From JAVBKA01 sp031546715 (GTDB taxonomy: Bacteria > Bacillota > Clostridia > Oscillospirales > UBA929), in contig JAVBKA010000018.1 of the NCBI GenBank assembly GCA_031546715.1, positions 1 to 16,901 on the forward strand: 16,901 nt of DNA. Direction: 5' to 3'. Made by a program: the position numbers and the translations under genes. Below, piece after piece: positions 7,135 through 14,072 of this stretch. Position 1 is the first letter of the stretch, and each line of letters starts with the position of its first letter. Below the pieces are notes generated by a model. It had not been told where the DNA came from and ran no database searches. It was given only the letters and a program-made list of their open reading frames with translations.

Positions 7135-7572
7135 TTAATATCCTAAATTTTCAAGAATCGCGACAGCTTTTACTATCATTTCTACGCAAGTTGTTTTAAA
7201 TAAATTGTTTTTATGTGCTTTTTCAAAACCTTCTTTTGATGATATGTCGCATCCTAATAGCTCACGACATATAACCGAGCTATTTTTTTCTCTAAACATG
7301 TTAATAAATTCAACGGTTTTAGCATAGCAATTACTCTTTGATTCCTTATCTTCTGCAATAAATTGCCCATATTTCAACCCAATCACAATCACCGCACCAG
7401 ATACAGCACCACAAACTTCTCCCGAACGGAACCCGCCACCAAGTCCACATGACATTCTTAATGCCAATTCTTTTTCCATACCATAGTCTTCACAAAAAAC
7501 TGCCAGTACAGATTGAGAACAGTTAAAACCGGCATTAAAGAATTTAACTGCTATTTCAGCTCTTGACTTCAC
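7135..7572 (-). CDS. C_GCAxxG_C_C family redox protein
   Basis: A 145-residue cytoplasmic protein of the C_GCAxxG_C_C family, thought to bind a redox centre through conserved cysteines; no reaction is established that I know of. From the chosen start the cysteines are C18 (FNCSQSV), C27, C42 (SCGLGGGFRSGE), C54 in the signature CGAVSG, C82, C102 and C108 (VICRELLGC) and C129, the expected spacing for the family. I chose GTG at 7572 (MKSRAEIAVKFF...), the usual beginning in the family, because GGAGG lies eight bases upstream; a longer reading from 7587 would start inside that ribosome site. The gene lies between the PPOX flavoprotein and a secreted protein of unknown role, 99 bases after the latter's stop. 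Confidence 0.85.
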   Translation of the reverse strand: MKSRAEIAVKFFNAGFNCSQSVLAVFCEDYGMEKELALRMSCGLGGGFRSGEVCGAVSGAVIVIGLKYGQFIAEDKESKSNCYAKTVEFINMFREKNSSVICRELLGCDISSKEGFEKAHKNNLFKTTCVEMIVKAVAILENLGY

Positions 7573-7671
7573 AAAAAGCACCTCCACTTACTCCGCTAAT
7601 GCACAGCTCCATGTAATAACCATCATAACAGGATTTTTTGTATATTTTCCATGTCTTTTTTTTGCGCAATC

Positions 7672-8409
7672 TTATAATTTCAGGTATAAAATGCAGTAAT
7701 CTTCTGGATTATTTTTCATCACATCCTCGGACTGTTGTGCAAAATCCCTCTGCAAATCTTGGTTGTCCATACAGTTCACCATGAAAACTGCATAAATTCC
7801 ATCAGAAATAACATCATTGGCTTCGAGTTTGGTGATTTTATCCTTGTCCACTATGTAGGCGTTTTTTGAATTCCATTCTTTCAGCGTTTTCTGAATATCA
7901 GCAAAATCACGCAAGCTCAGATGATAAATATCGAAATTAGGAAACGCCATATAGAAGTCTTGCAGCGAAAGATTAGCTAGAGCATCAAAAACAAGTGGCG
8001 TTCCCTTTATCCACAGATTATCCCCGCCTAAATTACTTTCATCAAGCCTATCACTTGAATAGCGGCCTGTATACATAATATTACTGAATCCTGCCCCACG
8101 CATGTTATATGAAGTTTTATACTTAGACATCGTTTTGCTATTTTTCTGTACAAAGTTCATGTCCATTCCAGAAATTCTTTCATTGCTGTTAAAAAACAAT
8201 TCAAGCATTGCGACATGAGAGTTAGCTTTATAAATCCCTGTTGATTGCATATTCTGGTGACTGAAAAAGTCAATCCATTCATCTGAAACAAAACGATAGC
8301 GCACATCAGAGTATTTTCCGAAACTTGACTTTACGAAGAAGTCCGCACCTATTAGCAGACATGCAATTATTCCGATGAAAATCAAGATAGAATACAACGT
8401 CTTTTTCAT
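7672..8409 (-). CDS. Hypothetical secreted or membrane-anchored protein
   Basis: I do not recognise this 245-residue protein. The N-terminus MKKTLYSILIFIGIIACLLI is a signal peptide or signal anchor (hydrophobic from about residue 5 to 24) with no convincing lipobox. The rest is soluble, rich in Asn, Asp and Tyr, and presumably faces the outside. The only notable cysteines outside the leader are C220 and C239 near the C-terminus, which could pair. It begins five bases after the small ORF at 8415-8648 and has no good ribosome site of its own, so translation probably depends on that ORF. The gene is read from the promoter at 8664-8692. Gene status is secure; function is unknown. Confidence 0.75.
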   Translation of the reverse strand: MKKTLYSILIFIGIIACLLIGADFFVKSSFGKYSDVRYRFVSDEWIDFFSHQNMQSTGIYKANSHVAMLELFFNSNERISGMDMNFVQKNSKTMSKYKTSYNMRGAGFSNIMYTGRYSSDRLDESNLGGDNLWIKGTPLVFDALANLSLQDFYMAFPNFDIYHLSLRDFADIQKTLKEWNSKNAYIVDKDKITKLEANDVISDGIYAVFMVNCMDNQDLQRDFAQQSEDVMKNNPEDYCILYLKL

Positions 8410-8414
8410 AAAAT

Positions 8415-8648
8415 TTAAAGAGGGTTCTCTACGAGATAGTATATTGCGCCGTTATTTCTATATACAAGATCATCCACACCAGCCTCGATTTTCTTATACA
8501 ATAAATAATGAGCCAGCGAAGCCTCCTCTACGATACGATAATCTCCGAGTTTTTCAGATGGCTTGACTGCAAAATCAAGAATACCTCTCTTAACGACTTG
8601 TTTTTCCACAAAATGCCCCCCCCAGCTAATAAAGTAAACTTTCCTCAT
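8415..8648 (-). CDS. Small hypothetical protein with a G8 tract at its 5' end
   Basis: No family recognised. The frame from ATG 8648 gives 77 residues (MRKVYFISWGGHF...), ending NPL five bases before the next gene. An eight-base G run (plus-strand C run at 8616-8623) encodes W9-G10-G11. The predicted transcription start is only about nine bases before the ATG, leaving no room for a ribosome site. The GTG at 8609 (V14, MEKQVVKRGILDF...) has the G run six bases upstream, where it could serve as a Shine-Dalgarno; the protein would then be 64 residues. The sequence (LGDYRIVEEASLAHYLLYKKI and so on) looks like a soluble mixed alpha/beta domain. A G run of this length is prone to slippage, so expression of this pair may vary. 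Confidence 0.6.
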   Translation of the reverse strand: MRKVYFISWGGHFVEKQVVKRGILDFAVKPSEKLGDYRIVEEASLAHYLLYKKIEAGVDDLVYRNNGAIYYLVENPL

Positions 8649-8663
8649 ATCACTATAATCCTC

Positions 8664-8692
8664 ATTTTATCACAGCAAACATTGATTTTCAA
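8664..8692 (-). promoter_or_regulatory. Sigma-A promoter of the two-gene unit
   Basis: On the minus strand TTGAAA (8692-8687), 17 bases, TAAAAT (8669-8664). Both boxes are 5/6 matches at ideal spacing. Confidence 0.65.
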
Positions 8693-8726
8693 CAGCAAAA
8701 TACTGCGTGCATAGCCATCACCATTT

Positions 8727-8776
8727 AAAACAAAACAGCCGCACCACGCTTTTCCAAAGAAAAGCGGATGCGGCTG
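8727..8776 (-). terminator. Rho-independent terminator of the FliD-like gene
   Basis: On the minus strand CAGCCGCA-tc-CGCTTTT-ctttgg-AAAAGCG-tgg-TGCGGCTG is followed by TTTTGTTTT. It begins 30 bases past the stop codon of the FliD-like gene. Confidence 0.85.
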
Positions 8777-8805
8777 ATATTACCCACTGTTATAACTGCC
8801 CTATT

Positions 8806-10035
8806 TTATACGTAACTGCTATAAAAGCTGCCGAGCATAAAGGATGCCATATTATTATTTTTGTTCTGCATCGCTGCAAGATAGCTGCCCGTTTTTTCAG
8901 GCGCAGTAAAGGCTTGGGGGGTGCGCTCTGCGGTCTGGGCTATTTTTGACAGTCTTGACGCAAAGCCGTAGTTATCACCACCTGAGAAAAGTGCCTTCAT
9001 TGTACCATTTTCTGTCGCTTTTTTAATGTTATCGTCAGAAATGGACATTTTGCCGCCTTCGTCAAAGCTAAAACCAGCCTTAACTAAAGATTTCATATAT
9101 GTAGAGGAGGCAGTAAGCATTTGACCTGCAATTTTTTCATTTGACTCAAACATGCTGTTATATGAGGCAACAAATTCCTTGACAGCGGAATCAGAAGCGG
9201 TAGAATCCTTGCTAAAGCTGAGATTTGCGTCTGCTACCTTTTTAAGCGTCGCCTTAACGCCGTTAATATCAACGTCATTAGTAGTAGCGGTTTTAGACTC
9301 ACCGTTGACGGTGAATTTAGCGTCCTTAGCTTCCTGTTTAACAGACAGACCAGCAGATTCCATTAGTCTTCCGCTAGTATCTTCAACCTTAAAGGAAGAC
9401 GCCGCACTGGTTTTTTCCGACTCAATAACTAAGGTAACGTCCCCAGTTGGGCCATTAGTGCGGACAGATGCTACTAGTCCAGTTTTTGTGCTGTTAATCG
9501 ACTGAGCAATACGGTCAAGGACAGCCTTGCTTTTTTCGCCCTCTCCGACGTTGACGGAAACTTCCTTTTTAGTGTTTCCAGCGGCGTCCTTAATGGCAAA
9601 GGAGTGTTCTCCGGCGGCAAAGGCTGTAGTGTCCTCAGGGTTAAAAGTATTAGTTTCAGAAACTTGTTTGGCTGCAAGCTGAGAAATGGACACATTAATG
9701 TCCTTAGATTGATTTGTTCTTGTTGGTGAAGAGGAAGAAACTGCAAGAGCTTCTGTATCAGAGCTTTTTGCAGAATATTGATTAAATTTAACGTTTCCGG
9801 ACTGTCCGAATCCTCCGGACAACTCAGCAAGAGCCTTTTTCATGCCAGTGCCGCTTTTTTTCAATTCCAACGTCGAGAAGTCATTCTCAGACGGCGTAGC
9901 GGTGTTTTTTGCATAAAAAGACTGAATAGGTGAATTTTCCGGCAGCTTTACATTGCTAGGCAGTGAAAAGCTGGTAGCTGATGTACCGAAAATAGATGAT
10001 AACTGCGATGCGTTTGATACTCCATATAATGCCAC
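8806..10035 (-). CDS. Orphan FliD-like (flagellar hook-associated protein 2 family) protein
   Basis: FliD caps the flagellar filament and helps flagellin assemble. This 409-residue protein shows the family's features in order: KDINVSISQLAAKQV (111-125), a hook-IN-like module GEHSFAIKD ... DRIAQSINSTKTGLVASV ... GDVTLVIESEKTSAASSFKVED (142-219), AKDAKFTVNG (237-246), NGVKATLKKV (258-267), FVASYNSM (288-295) and the C-terminal FSFDEGGKMSISDDNIKKA then ALFSG and GFASRL (322-362). The beginning MALYGVSNASQLSSIFG differs from the usual GLxSGID start, and the protein is somewhat short. It has almost no aromatic core or cysteines. The start is GTG with AGGAGGG six bases upstream. It has its own promoter and terminator and no flagellar neighbours, except a MotA-like fragment 2.4 kb downstream. 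It could be an alternative cap, an adhesin or a flagellar gene split from its operon. Confidence 0.75.
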   Translation of the reverse strand: MALYGVSNASQLSSIFGTSATSFSLPSNVKLPENSPIQSFYAKNTATPSENDFSTLELKKSGTGMKKALAELSGGFGQSGNVKFNQYSAKSSDTEALAVSSSSPTRTNQSKDINVSISQLAAKQVSETNTFNPEDTTAFAAGEHSFAIKDAAGNTKKEVSVNVGEGEKSKAVLDRIAQSINSTKTGLVASVRTNGPTGDVTLVIESEKTSAASSFKVEDTSGRLMESAGLSVKQEAKDAKFTVNGESKTATTNDVDINGVKATLKKVADANLSFSKDSTASDSAVKEFVASYNSMFESNEKIAGQMLTASSTYMKSLVKAGFSFDEGGKMSISDDNIKKATENGTMKALFSGGDNYGFASRLSKIAQTAERTPQAFTAPEKTGSYLAAMQNKNNNMASFMLGSFYSSYV

Positions 10036-10065
10036 GAGAATCCCTCCTTGAATTCAATCGGTTGC

Positions 10066-10123
10066 GGTAAAATCACAGTAACGCCCTAGCGTGATATCCT
10101 TTCACACCGAGCAGACTTTTACC
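10066..10123 (-). ncRNA. Candidate structured 5' leader of the FliD-like gene
   Basis: Between promoter and ribosome site the minus strand reads GGTAAAA (10123-10117) and, 44 bases later, TTTTACC (10072-10066), a perfect 7-bp closing stem. Inside are a hairpin ACGC-tagg-GCGT and a possible GTG/CAC pair flanking GAAAGGA. This looks like a small cis-acting RNA element, but I cannot match it to a known riboswitch class, including c-di-GMP types. Confidence 0.35.
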
Positions 10124-10130
10124 TACTCTT

Positions 10131-10159
10131 ACTATATGCTCAAACACAAAAAATGTCAA
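10131..10159 (-). promoter_or_regulatory. Sigma-A promoter of the FliD-like gene
   Basis: On the minus strand a perfect TTGACA (10159-10154), 17 bases, TATAGT (10136-10131). This is a housekeeping-type promoter, not the TAAA-N15-GCCGATAA type used by flagellar sigma-28. The leader is about 90 bases. Confidence 0.75.
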
Positions 10160-10285
10160 GTATATTTTTCCAAATTGTTTAATGTTTTTAAGGCAGTTTT
10201 CAGCATTTTTTGACCTTAGTTATTTGCACTATTAACTTTAAAACGGCTACTTTTTGCAAATTATTCGCTCATGTTAGTTGCAATC

Positions 10286-10579
10286 TCAAGGTCTATAACC
10301 GCAATGAGGGCACGATTTCACATCGACATCGTGTTCTTTGCCGCATTTTTCACAAGTTTTCTTCGTTTTTTGAATATTATTTTGCTGCCGTGTGTTACGT
10401 AGCTCATATAAAATTGCGTCTTGATTTTCCAAAATTTTTGCCAAAGCAAAATAGATAAGCGATGCCACAATTCCTGTGACTAGACCTAAAACAACTCCCC
10501 CAGCCGTGCCTGCGATAAATCCCCCAACAACTCCTGCGATTATCGTGATTATGCCAACAAAGAATAAAATTGTCCCCAT
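10286..10579 (-). CDS. Small membrane protein with C-terminal zinc ribbon
   Basis: A 97-residue protein with two membrane helices (about 2-20 and 26-48, glycine-rich), a charged linker (ENQDAILYELRNTRQQ) and a zinc ribbon with cysteines 76, 79, 90 and 93 (CEKCG ... CPHCG). This architecture is common in Firmicutes but has no single known function; the ribbon would face the cytoplasm. I chose ATG at 10579 because GGGAGG lies about eight bases upstream; an ATG at 10585 is too close to that site, and a TTG at 10597 lies before it. It is transcribed alone, probably from the boxes at 10630-10658. The next 86 bases upstream lead into a large repeat. Confidence 0.75.
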   Translation of the reverse strand: MGTILFFVGIITIIAGVVGGFIAGTAGGVVLGLVTGIVASLIYFALAKILENQDAILYELRNTRQQNNIQKTKKTCEKCGKEHDVDVKSCPHCGYRP

Positions 10580-10629
10580 TGTCATTGCCTCCCTCAAAAT
10601 GTTATCATTATCGTAAGTGAGATAGCCTT

Positions 10630-10658
10630 ATATTAGCACGCAATAAATCATATTGCAA
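10630..10658 (-). promoter_or_regulatory. Possible promoter of the zinc-ribbon gene
   Basis: On the minus strand TTGCAA (10658-10653), 17 bases, TAATAT (10635-10630). Both boxes are weak, but spacing and position fit. Confidence 0.35.
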
Positions 10659-10664
10659 TAAAAT

Positions 10665-11222
10665 GCAAAAAGTTTTGCTTGAGCTTTTTCAAAAGCTCAT
10701 GGTTTTAAAAGGCAACGCCTTTTATCGAGCCTCGCAAGGCTCGAAACTCTTGCTCTGAGCCGCGCGACCCAAACAATCGCAAAAATAACGCAATTATACC
10801 AAAGTTGCAACAAACCTACCCAAAAAATTTAATGTCACCCCCAAAATATACCGATTCTACGTTGAATCGGACGAAAGCAACCACCACGCACAGCAAACGT
10901 TCCATGGGCACTTGAGCAACGAAAAAGGGTGCTTTGCTTCCTTTACCACCCCTCGTAAAGGAAGTGCCCCCGCGGCATGAGCGGAACTAGAAAAAGAACG
11001 CAATTATAGATAAAAAAGCAATAGCCCAAGATTACCGTTCCATCTCAGGCTACAACAAACCTCAAGTTTTAGCGCAACGCCGCTGCGCTGTGTTGCGTTT
11101 TTTCTTGCGATTTTTTGGTTCGCTCGGCTCAGAGTTAGAGTTTCGAGCCTTGAGAGGCTCGATTTAAGGCTCTGCCTTAAAAATCCGTGCGCTTTTGAAA
11201 AAGCTCAATCAAAACTTTTTAC
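10665..11222. repeat. Composite hairpin-rich repeat with long terminal inverted repeats
   Basis: Read on the minus strand, 11222 to about 10799 is a near full-length copy of 4786-5220: head module with the same hairpins, then the first part of the 391-bp unit (10799-10989). It is followed at 10665-10798 by a second head fragment in the opposite orientation, so the element starts with GCAAAAAGTTTTGCTTGAGC and ends with the near complement of that, about 110 bases of inverted repeat. The stretch 10598-11274 contains no gene. The element separates the zinc-ribbon gene from the jag terminator. It has no coding capacity that I credit. Confidence 0.8.
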
Positions 11223-11227
11223 ATAGC

Positions 11228-11263
11228 AAAAGGCTGCACTTCTGGTCAGAAGTGCAGCCTTTG
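11228..11263 (-). terminator. Terminator of the rpmH-jag operon
   Basis: A perfect 15-bp stem AAAGGCTGCACTTCT / AGAAGTGCAGCCTTT with a 4-base loop (11229-11262), followed on the minus strand by TTTTG. It lies 12 bases past the jag stop. Confidence 0.85.
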
Positions 11264-11274
11264 TAAACATAATT

Positions 11275-11994
11275 TTATCGGCTTCTTTGCGTGTTATTAT
11301 TACCCCTAAACCCCTGCTGTGGCGGTCTATTCCCACCACTTGGACGTGAATTATTATACCGTGCGGTGTCTCCGCCGGGAATAGTAACAACGATTTGTCT
11401 GTTCGGGTCAGTGCCGATTGACATGGTTTTTACATGAGGATGGTCTTGCAACGCCGCATGTACCACATGTCTTGAGTAGCTGTTCATTGGGTCAAGCGTA
11501 ATATTTTTACGATATTTTACAACTCTCTCAGCCGTTTTCTTTGCAAGCTCAACTAAGTAATCCTCACGCTTTTGACGGAAGCCGTCGCCGTCAAGAGACA
11601 CTCTCACAGGGGTTTCCTCGCCTTTATTGGCGATAGTTGCCGTAAGATGCTGTAGTGCGTCTAACGGTTCGCCTCTATGGCGCAAAAGCTGGGCGATGTT
11701 TTCGCCTTTTAGCTCAAATGCCAAGTTTCCGTCCGCTGTTTCGCCGCCGTCTACAATAAGAGAAAGGTTCATATGAGAAAGTACGCCTTCTATAAAAGCT
11801 TTTGCACGAGAATCTCGACCCACGGAGTAGCTTACTCGAATACGGGCGGGCGTTCCTCCAAGTCCTAAAAAGCCGGATTTAGGCTTCTCAAGAACCTCGA
11901 CGCTGACGGAATCACGGTCCATACCAAGCTCAGCAAGTGCTGAATTAATGGCATCATCAATCGTTTTGCCAGATGCTTCTAAGTATTTTTCCAT
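11275..11994 (-). CDS. jag: RNA-binding protein KhpB/Jag (SpoIIIJ-associated)
   Basis: A 239-residue cytoplasmic RNA-binding protein that in Firmicutes acts with KhpA and is linked to cell-wall growth and division. The Jag-N domain covers residues 1-55 with the hallmark GFLGLGG (41-47). A KH-II domain follows (about 75-150; the loop reads RHRGEPLDALQHL). The R3H domain is near 165-215 with SRHVVHAAL ... DPNRQIVVTIP, containing the R-x3-H motif. The C-terminus is a short Gly/Asn/Arg-rich tail (SGGNRPPQQGFRGNNN). The ATG has TAGGAGAA upstream and lies 22 bases after the yidC stop. It is the last gene of the operon, before a strong terminator. Confidence 0.95.
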   Translation of the reverse strand: MEKYLEASGKTIDDAINSALAELGMDRDSVSVEVLEKPKSGFLGLGGTPARIRVSYSVGRDSRAKAFIEGVLSHMNLSLIVDGGETADGNLAFELKGENIAQLLRHRGEPLDALQHLTATIANKGEETPVRVSLDGDGFRQKREDYLVELAKKTAERVVKYRKNITLDPMNSYSRHVVHAALQDHPHVKTMSIGTDPNRQIVVTIPGGDTARYNNSRPSGGNRPPQQGFRGNNNTQRSR

Positions 11995-12016
11995 TCCAAT
12001 TCTCCTAAATTAACGA

Positions 12017-13108
12017 TTACTTGTTGCTAGGGTCTTTTTTGACTTTGTAAGTTTTAGACTTTTTGCTTTCGCCTTTTTCTGCAATTTTAGCCGCACGCTC
12101 TGCACGTTCTTCTTCCTTTTGCTTTTCCTCAGCAGCTTTTCTGCGTGCTGCCAATGCTGCGCGGCGTTCGTCTTCTTCTTTTAAGACTTTTGTATAATGC
12201 TTTGTAAGAATGTATTCCTGAACGATTGAGAATAAGTTCTGGCTAATCCAGTAAATACTCATAGCGGCAGGCATAATAAAGCCGAAATACAGAGACATCA
12301 AGGGCATTAACAGCATCATGGTTTTCATGTTGCCCTGCATGGCGGCTTGTGTGCCATTGAACTTTTGTGTCATATGCATTGAAAGGTAGGACGAGCCTAA
12401 AGATAACAGCGGCAGTACTAACAGCCACGACATTTCAACCCAAGGTGCTTTCGGAATCTGAGAAAGGTCAAGTCCGAAAAAGTTGAAGTTAATATGCGTC
12501 AGGTCTATATCAGGGAAGGACGCCTTTACCGCTTCAAAGTTTTGGCTTATCCACGCGGCGACATTTAGCTGTACATAATAACCTGCTTTAAAGGTATCAG
12601 TCCATTGTCCAGCAACAGCGGCGGCATCCGTCAGCTTTAGGATAGCTTCATTGCCAAGGTGCATCATGTTAATCAGCGGAGCGCGGATAACTGCGATAAG
12701 TGCAAACAAGACAGGCATTGGAATAAACATCCACAGGCAGCCGCCCATTGGAGAAATGCCTTCTTCTTGATACATTTTCATTAGGGCTTCTTGATATTTT
12801 TGCTTGTCCTTAAACTGTTTTTCCAATTCCTTTTGCTTCGGCATTAGCCTTTGCTGAGCCATTGTTGACTTCTTGCCGCGAGCAGAGAAGTAAAACAGTA
12901 AAATTTTTGTCACCAAGCTGAACAGTATCAGCGTTAATGCATAGGACTTGCAAAGACCGTATAAAAAGTTAAACAGCCATGCAAAGGGGAGAATAATTAT
13001 ATCCCAGATTCCCAATGTGCCGTCTGCGGATTGATTAGGCACACAGCCTGACAACGTCAGCATTAGGGCAATAACAATCACAGAAATTATAAGTACACGT
13101 TTTTTCAA
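12017..13108 (-). CDS. yidC: Membrane protein insertase YidC (SpoIIIJ type), lipoprotein
   Basis: YidC inserts and folds inner-membrane proteins alone or with SecYEG. This 363-residue Gram-positive form has a lipoprotein signal with lipobox LSGC (C22), so it is anchored outside by lipid. The five-helix core includes LTLILFSLVTKILLFYFSA (59-77), the coiled cytoplasmic hairpin around MPKQKELEKQFKDKQKYQEA, the GISPMGGCLWMFIPMPVLFAL segment and the final helices near LMPLMSLYFGF and AAMSIYWISQNL. K68 sits where many homologues have the groove arginine, a swap I recall from other Clostridia. The tail is a charged coil rich in Glu, Lys and Arg that may contact ribosomes. The start is TTG with GGTGG seven bases upstream. 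Confidence 0.96.
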   Translation of the reverse strand: MKKRVLIISVIVIALMLTLSGCVPNQSADGTLGIWDIIILPFAWLFNFLYGLCKSYALTLILFSLVTKILLFYFSARGKKSTMAQQRLMPKQKELEKQFKDKQKYQEALMKMYQEEGISPMGGCLWMFIPMPVLFALIAVIRAPLINMMHLGNEAILKLTDAAAVAGQWTDTFKAGYYVQLNVAAWISQNFEAVKASFPDIDLTHINFNFFGLDLSQIPKAPWVEMSWLLVLPLLSLGSSYLSMHMTQKFNGTQAAMQGNMKTMMLLMPLMSLYFGFIMPAAMSIYWISQNLFSIVQEYILTKHYTKVLKEEDERRAALAARRKAAEEKQKEEERAERAAKIAEKGESKKSKTYKVKKDPSNK

Positions 13109-13154
13109 TCAAACACCACCTTAAAAAATACGAACAGGTTTCAGTAACCGAAGC

Positions 13155-13194
13155 TTAGCAGCTACGGGTTAGCGGCTACGTTAGCAGTTGCGGG
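13155..13194. repeat. Three degenerate short repeats in the yidD-yidC gap
   Basis: TTAGCAGCTACGGG, TTAGCGGCTACG and TTAGCAGTTGCGGG follow one another without spacing. They lie in the 108-base gap between yidD and yidC, the only sizeable gap inside the operon. Confidence 0.5.
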
Positions 13195-13216
13195 TGCGCA
13201 ACGAGTTTGTCCGCGC

Positions 13217-13426
13217 TTATTTCACAGGGTCATATCCGCCCTTGTGAAATGGATGGCATTTCAACAGCCGCCTAAGGGCAAGCCATGAGCCTTTTAATGC
13301 GCCGTATTTCCCCACAGCCTGCAAAGCATACTCAGAGCAGGTCGGAATAAACCTGCACGAGGGGGGTTTTAGAGGAGAAATATTACGTCTATAAAAACGA
13401 ATAAAAGATAAAACAAAATTTTTCAT
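13217..13426 (-). CDS. yidD: Membrane protein insertion efficiency factor YidD
   Basis: A 69-residue amphipathic membrane-associated protein that helps YidC-dependent insertion. It shows the whole family signature: ISPLKPPSCRFIPTCSEYA (16-34), GALKGSWLALRRLLKCHP (42-59) and GGYDPV (63-68). I chose the ATG at 13426, which overlaps the rnpA stop as ATGA and gives the family's usual MKNFVLSFIRFYRRNISP beginning; a TTG at 13453 would add nine residues inside rnpA and is unlikely. It is translationally coupled to rnpA. Confidence 0.95.
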   Translation of the reverse strand: MKNFVLSFIRFYRRNISPLKPPSCRFIPTCSEYALQAVGKYGALKGSWLALRRLLKCHPFHKGGYDPVK

Positions 13427-13854
13427 TGCTTCAATCCAGAGCTTGTACCACAATCGGTCTTACTACTGTCAGCAGTTGCGCCTTGAGGCTTTTTAGGGGT
13501 ATTGCTTATGTCCTGCGCAGAGGCGACAGCACCAAGCTTTGTAAGCAAGGCGGTCATTTCAGCTTGTAAGGCAGTAAATTTACAGTTAAGAGCCTTAGAA
13601 CGGGCTACAATAACTAAATCCATTCCAGGCAAATATTTCGCCTCAGTTAGCCGATAGGCTTCCTTAATACGTCTGCGTATACGGTTTCTAGTTACAGCAC
13701 CGCCAAGCTTAGTGCTGACAGTCAGCCCAAGTCTGGTGTACCCAAGCCTGTTGCGCCTAGAATAGATAGCCAAATATACGCCCGCAGAATTCTTGCCACG
13801 GGCGTACATACTTCTAAAGTCGTTATTACGCTTGAGTGAATAGGTATGCCGCAT
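13423..13854 (-). CDS. rnpA: Ribonuclease P protein component
   Basis: The protein subunit of RNase P, which removes 5' leaders from precursor tRNAs. The N-terminus MRHTYSLKRNNDFRSMYARG and the RNR motif in GGAVTRNRIRRRIKEAYR (51-68) are typical. It is 143 residues, about 25 longer than most, because of a polar tail after residue 115 (ISNTPKKPQGATADSSK...) that probably carries no conserved function. Its ATG shares one base with the rpmH stop (TAATG), and its stop overlaps yidD, so three genes are tightly coupled. Confidence 0.96.
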   Translation of the reverse strand: MRHTYSLKRNNDFRSMYARGKNSAGVYLAIYSRRNRLGYTRLGLTVSTKLGGAVTRNRIRRRIKEAYRLTEAKYLPGMDLVIVARSKALNCKFTALQAEMTALLTKLGAVASAQDISNTPKKPQGATADSSKTDCGTSSGLKQ

Positions 13855-13988
13855 TAGGCTGACAGGACTTTACGACCCTTTGCACGACGGCGTGCTAATA
13901 CCTTGCGGCCATTTTTTGTAGCCATACGCTTACGGAAGCCGTGTTCCTTAGAGCGATGTCTTTTTTTAGGTTGATACGTACGTAACAT
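13854..13988 (-). CDS. rpmH: 50S ribosomal protein L34
   Basis: A 44-residue, very basic ribosomal protein. The translation begins MLRTYQPKKRHRSKEHGFRK and ends KGRKVLSA, containing the conserved GFRKRM and GRKVLARRRAKGRK segments. It is the first gene of the rnpA-yidD-yidC-jag operon. GTGAGGT, about eight bases before the ATG, is the likely ribosome site. Confidence 0.97.
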   Translation of the reverse strand: MLRTYQPKKRHRSKEHGFRKRMATKNGRKVLARRRAKGRKVLSA

Positions 13989-14042
13989 GGATTAAAACCT
14001 CACTTCATCATGGGTACTCTGCCTTATACAGAATCGCTTGAT

Positions 14043-14072
14043 ATTATACCGTGGAAACCATTGATATGTCAA
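14043..14072 (-). promoter_or_regulatory. Sigma-A promoter of the rpmH operon
   Basis: On the minus strand a perfect TTGACA (14072-14067), 18 bases, a perfect TATAAT (14048-14043). The leader is about 50 bases. The rest of the gap up to 14264 is AT-rich, with no DnaA box (TTATCCACA or close variant) that I can find. Confidence 0.8.

Noticed and set aside
8875..9830. Open frames antisense or out of frame within the FliD-like gene
   Set aside because: The minus-strand 409-codon frame has start, promoter, terminator and family motifs; the others have none.
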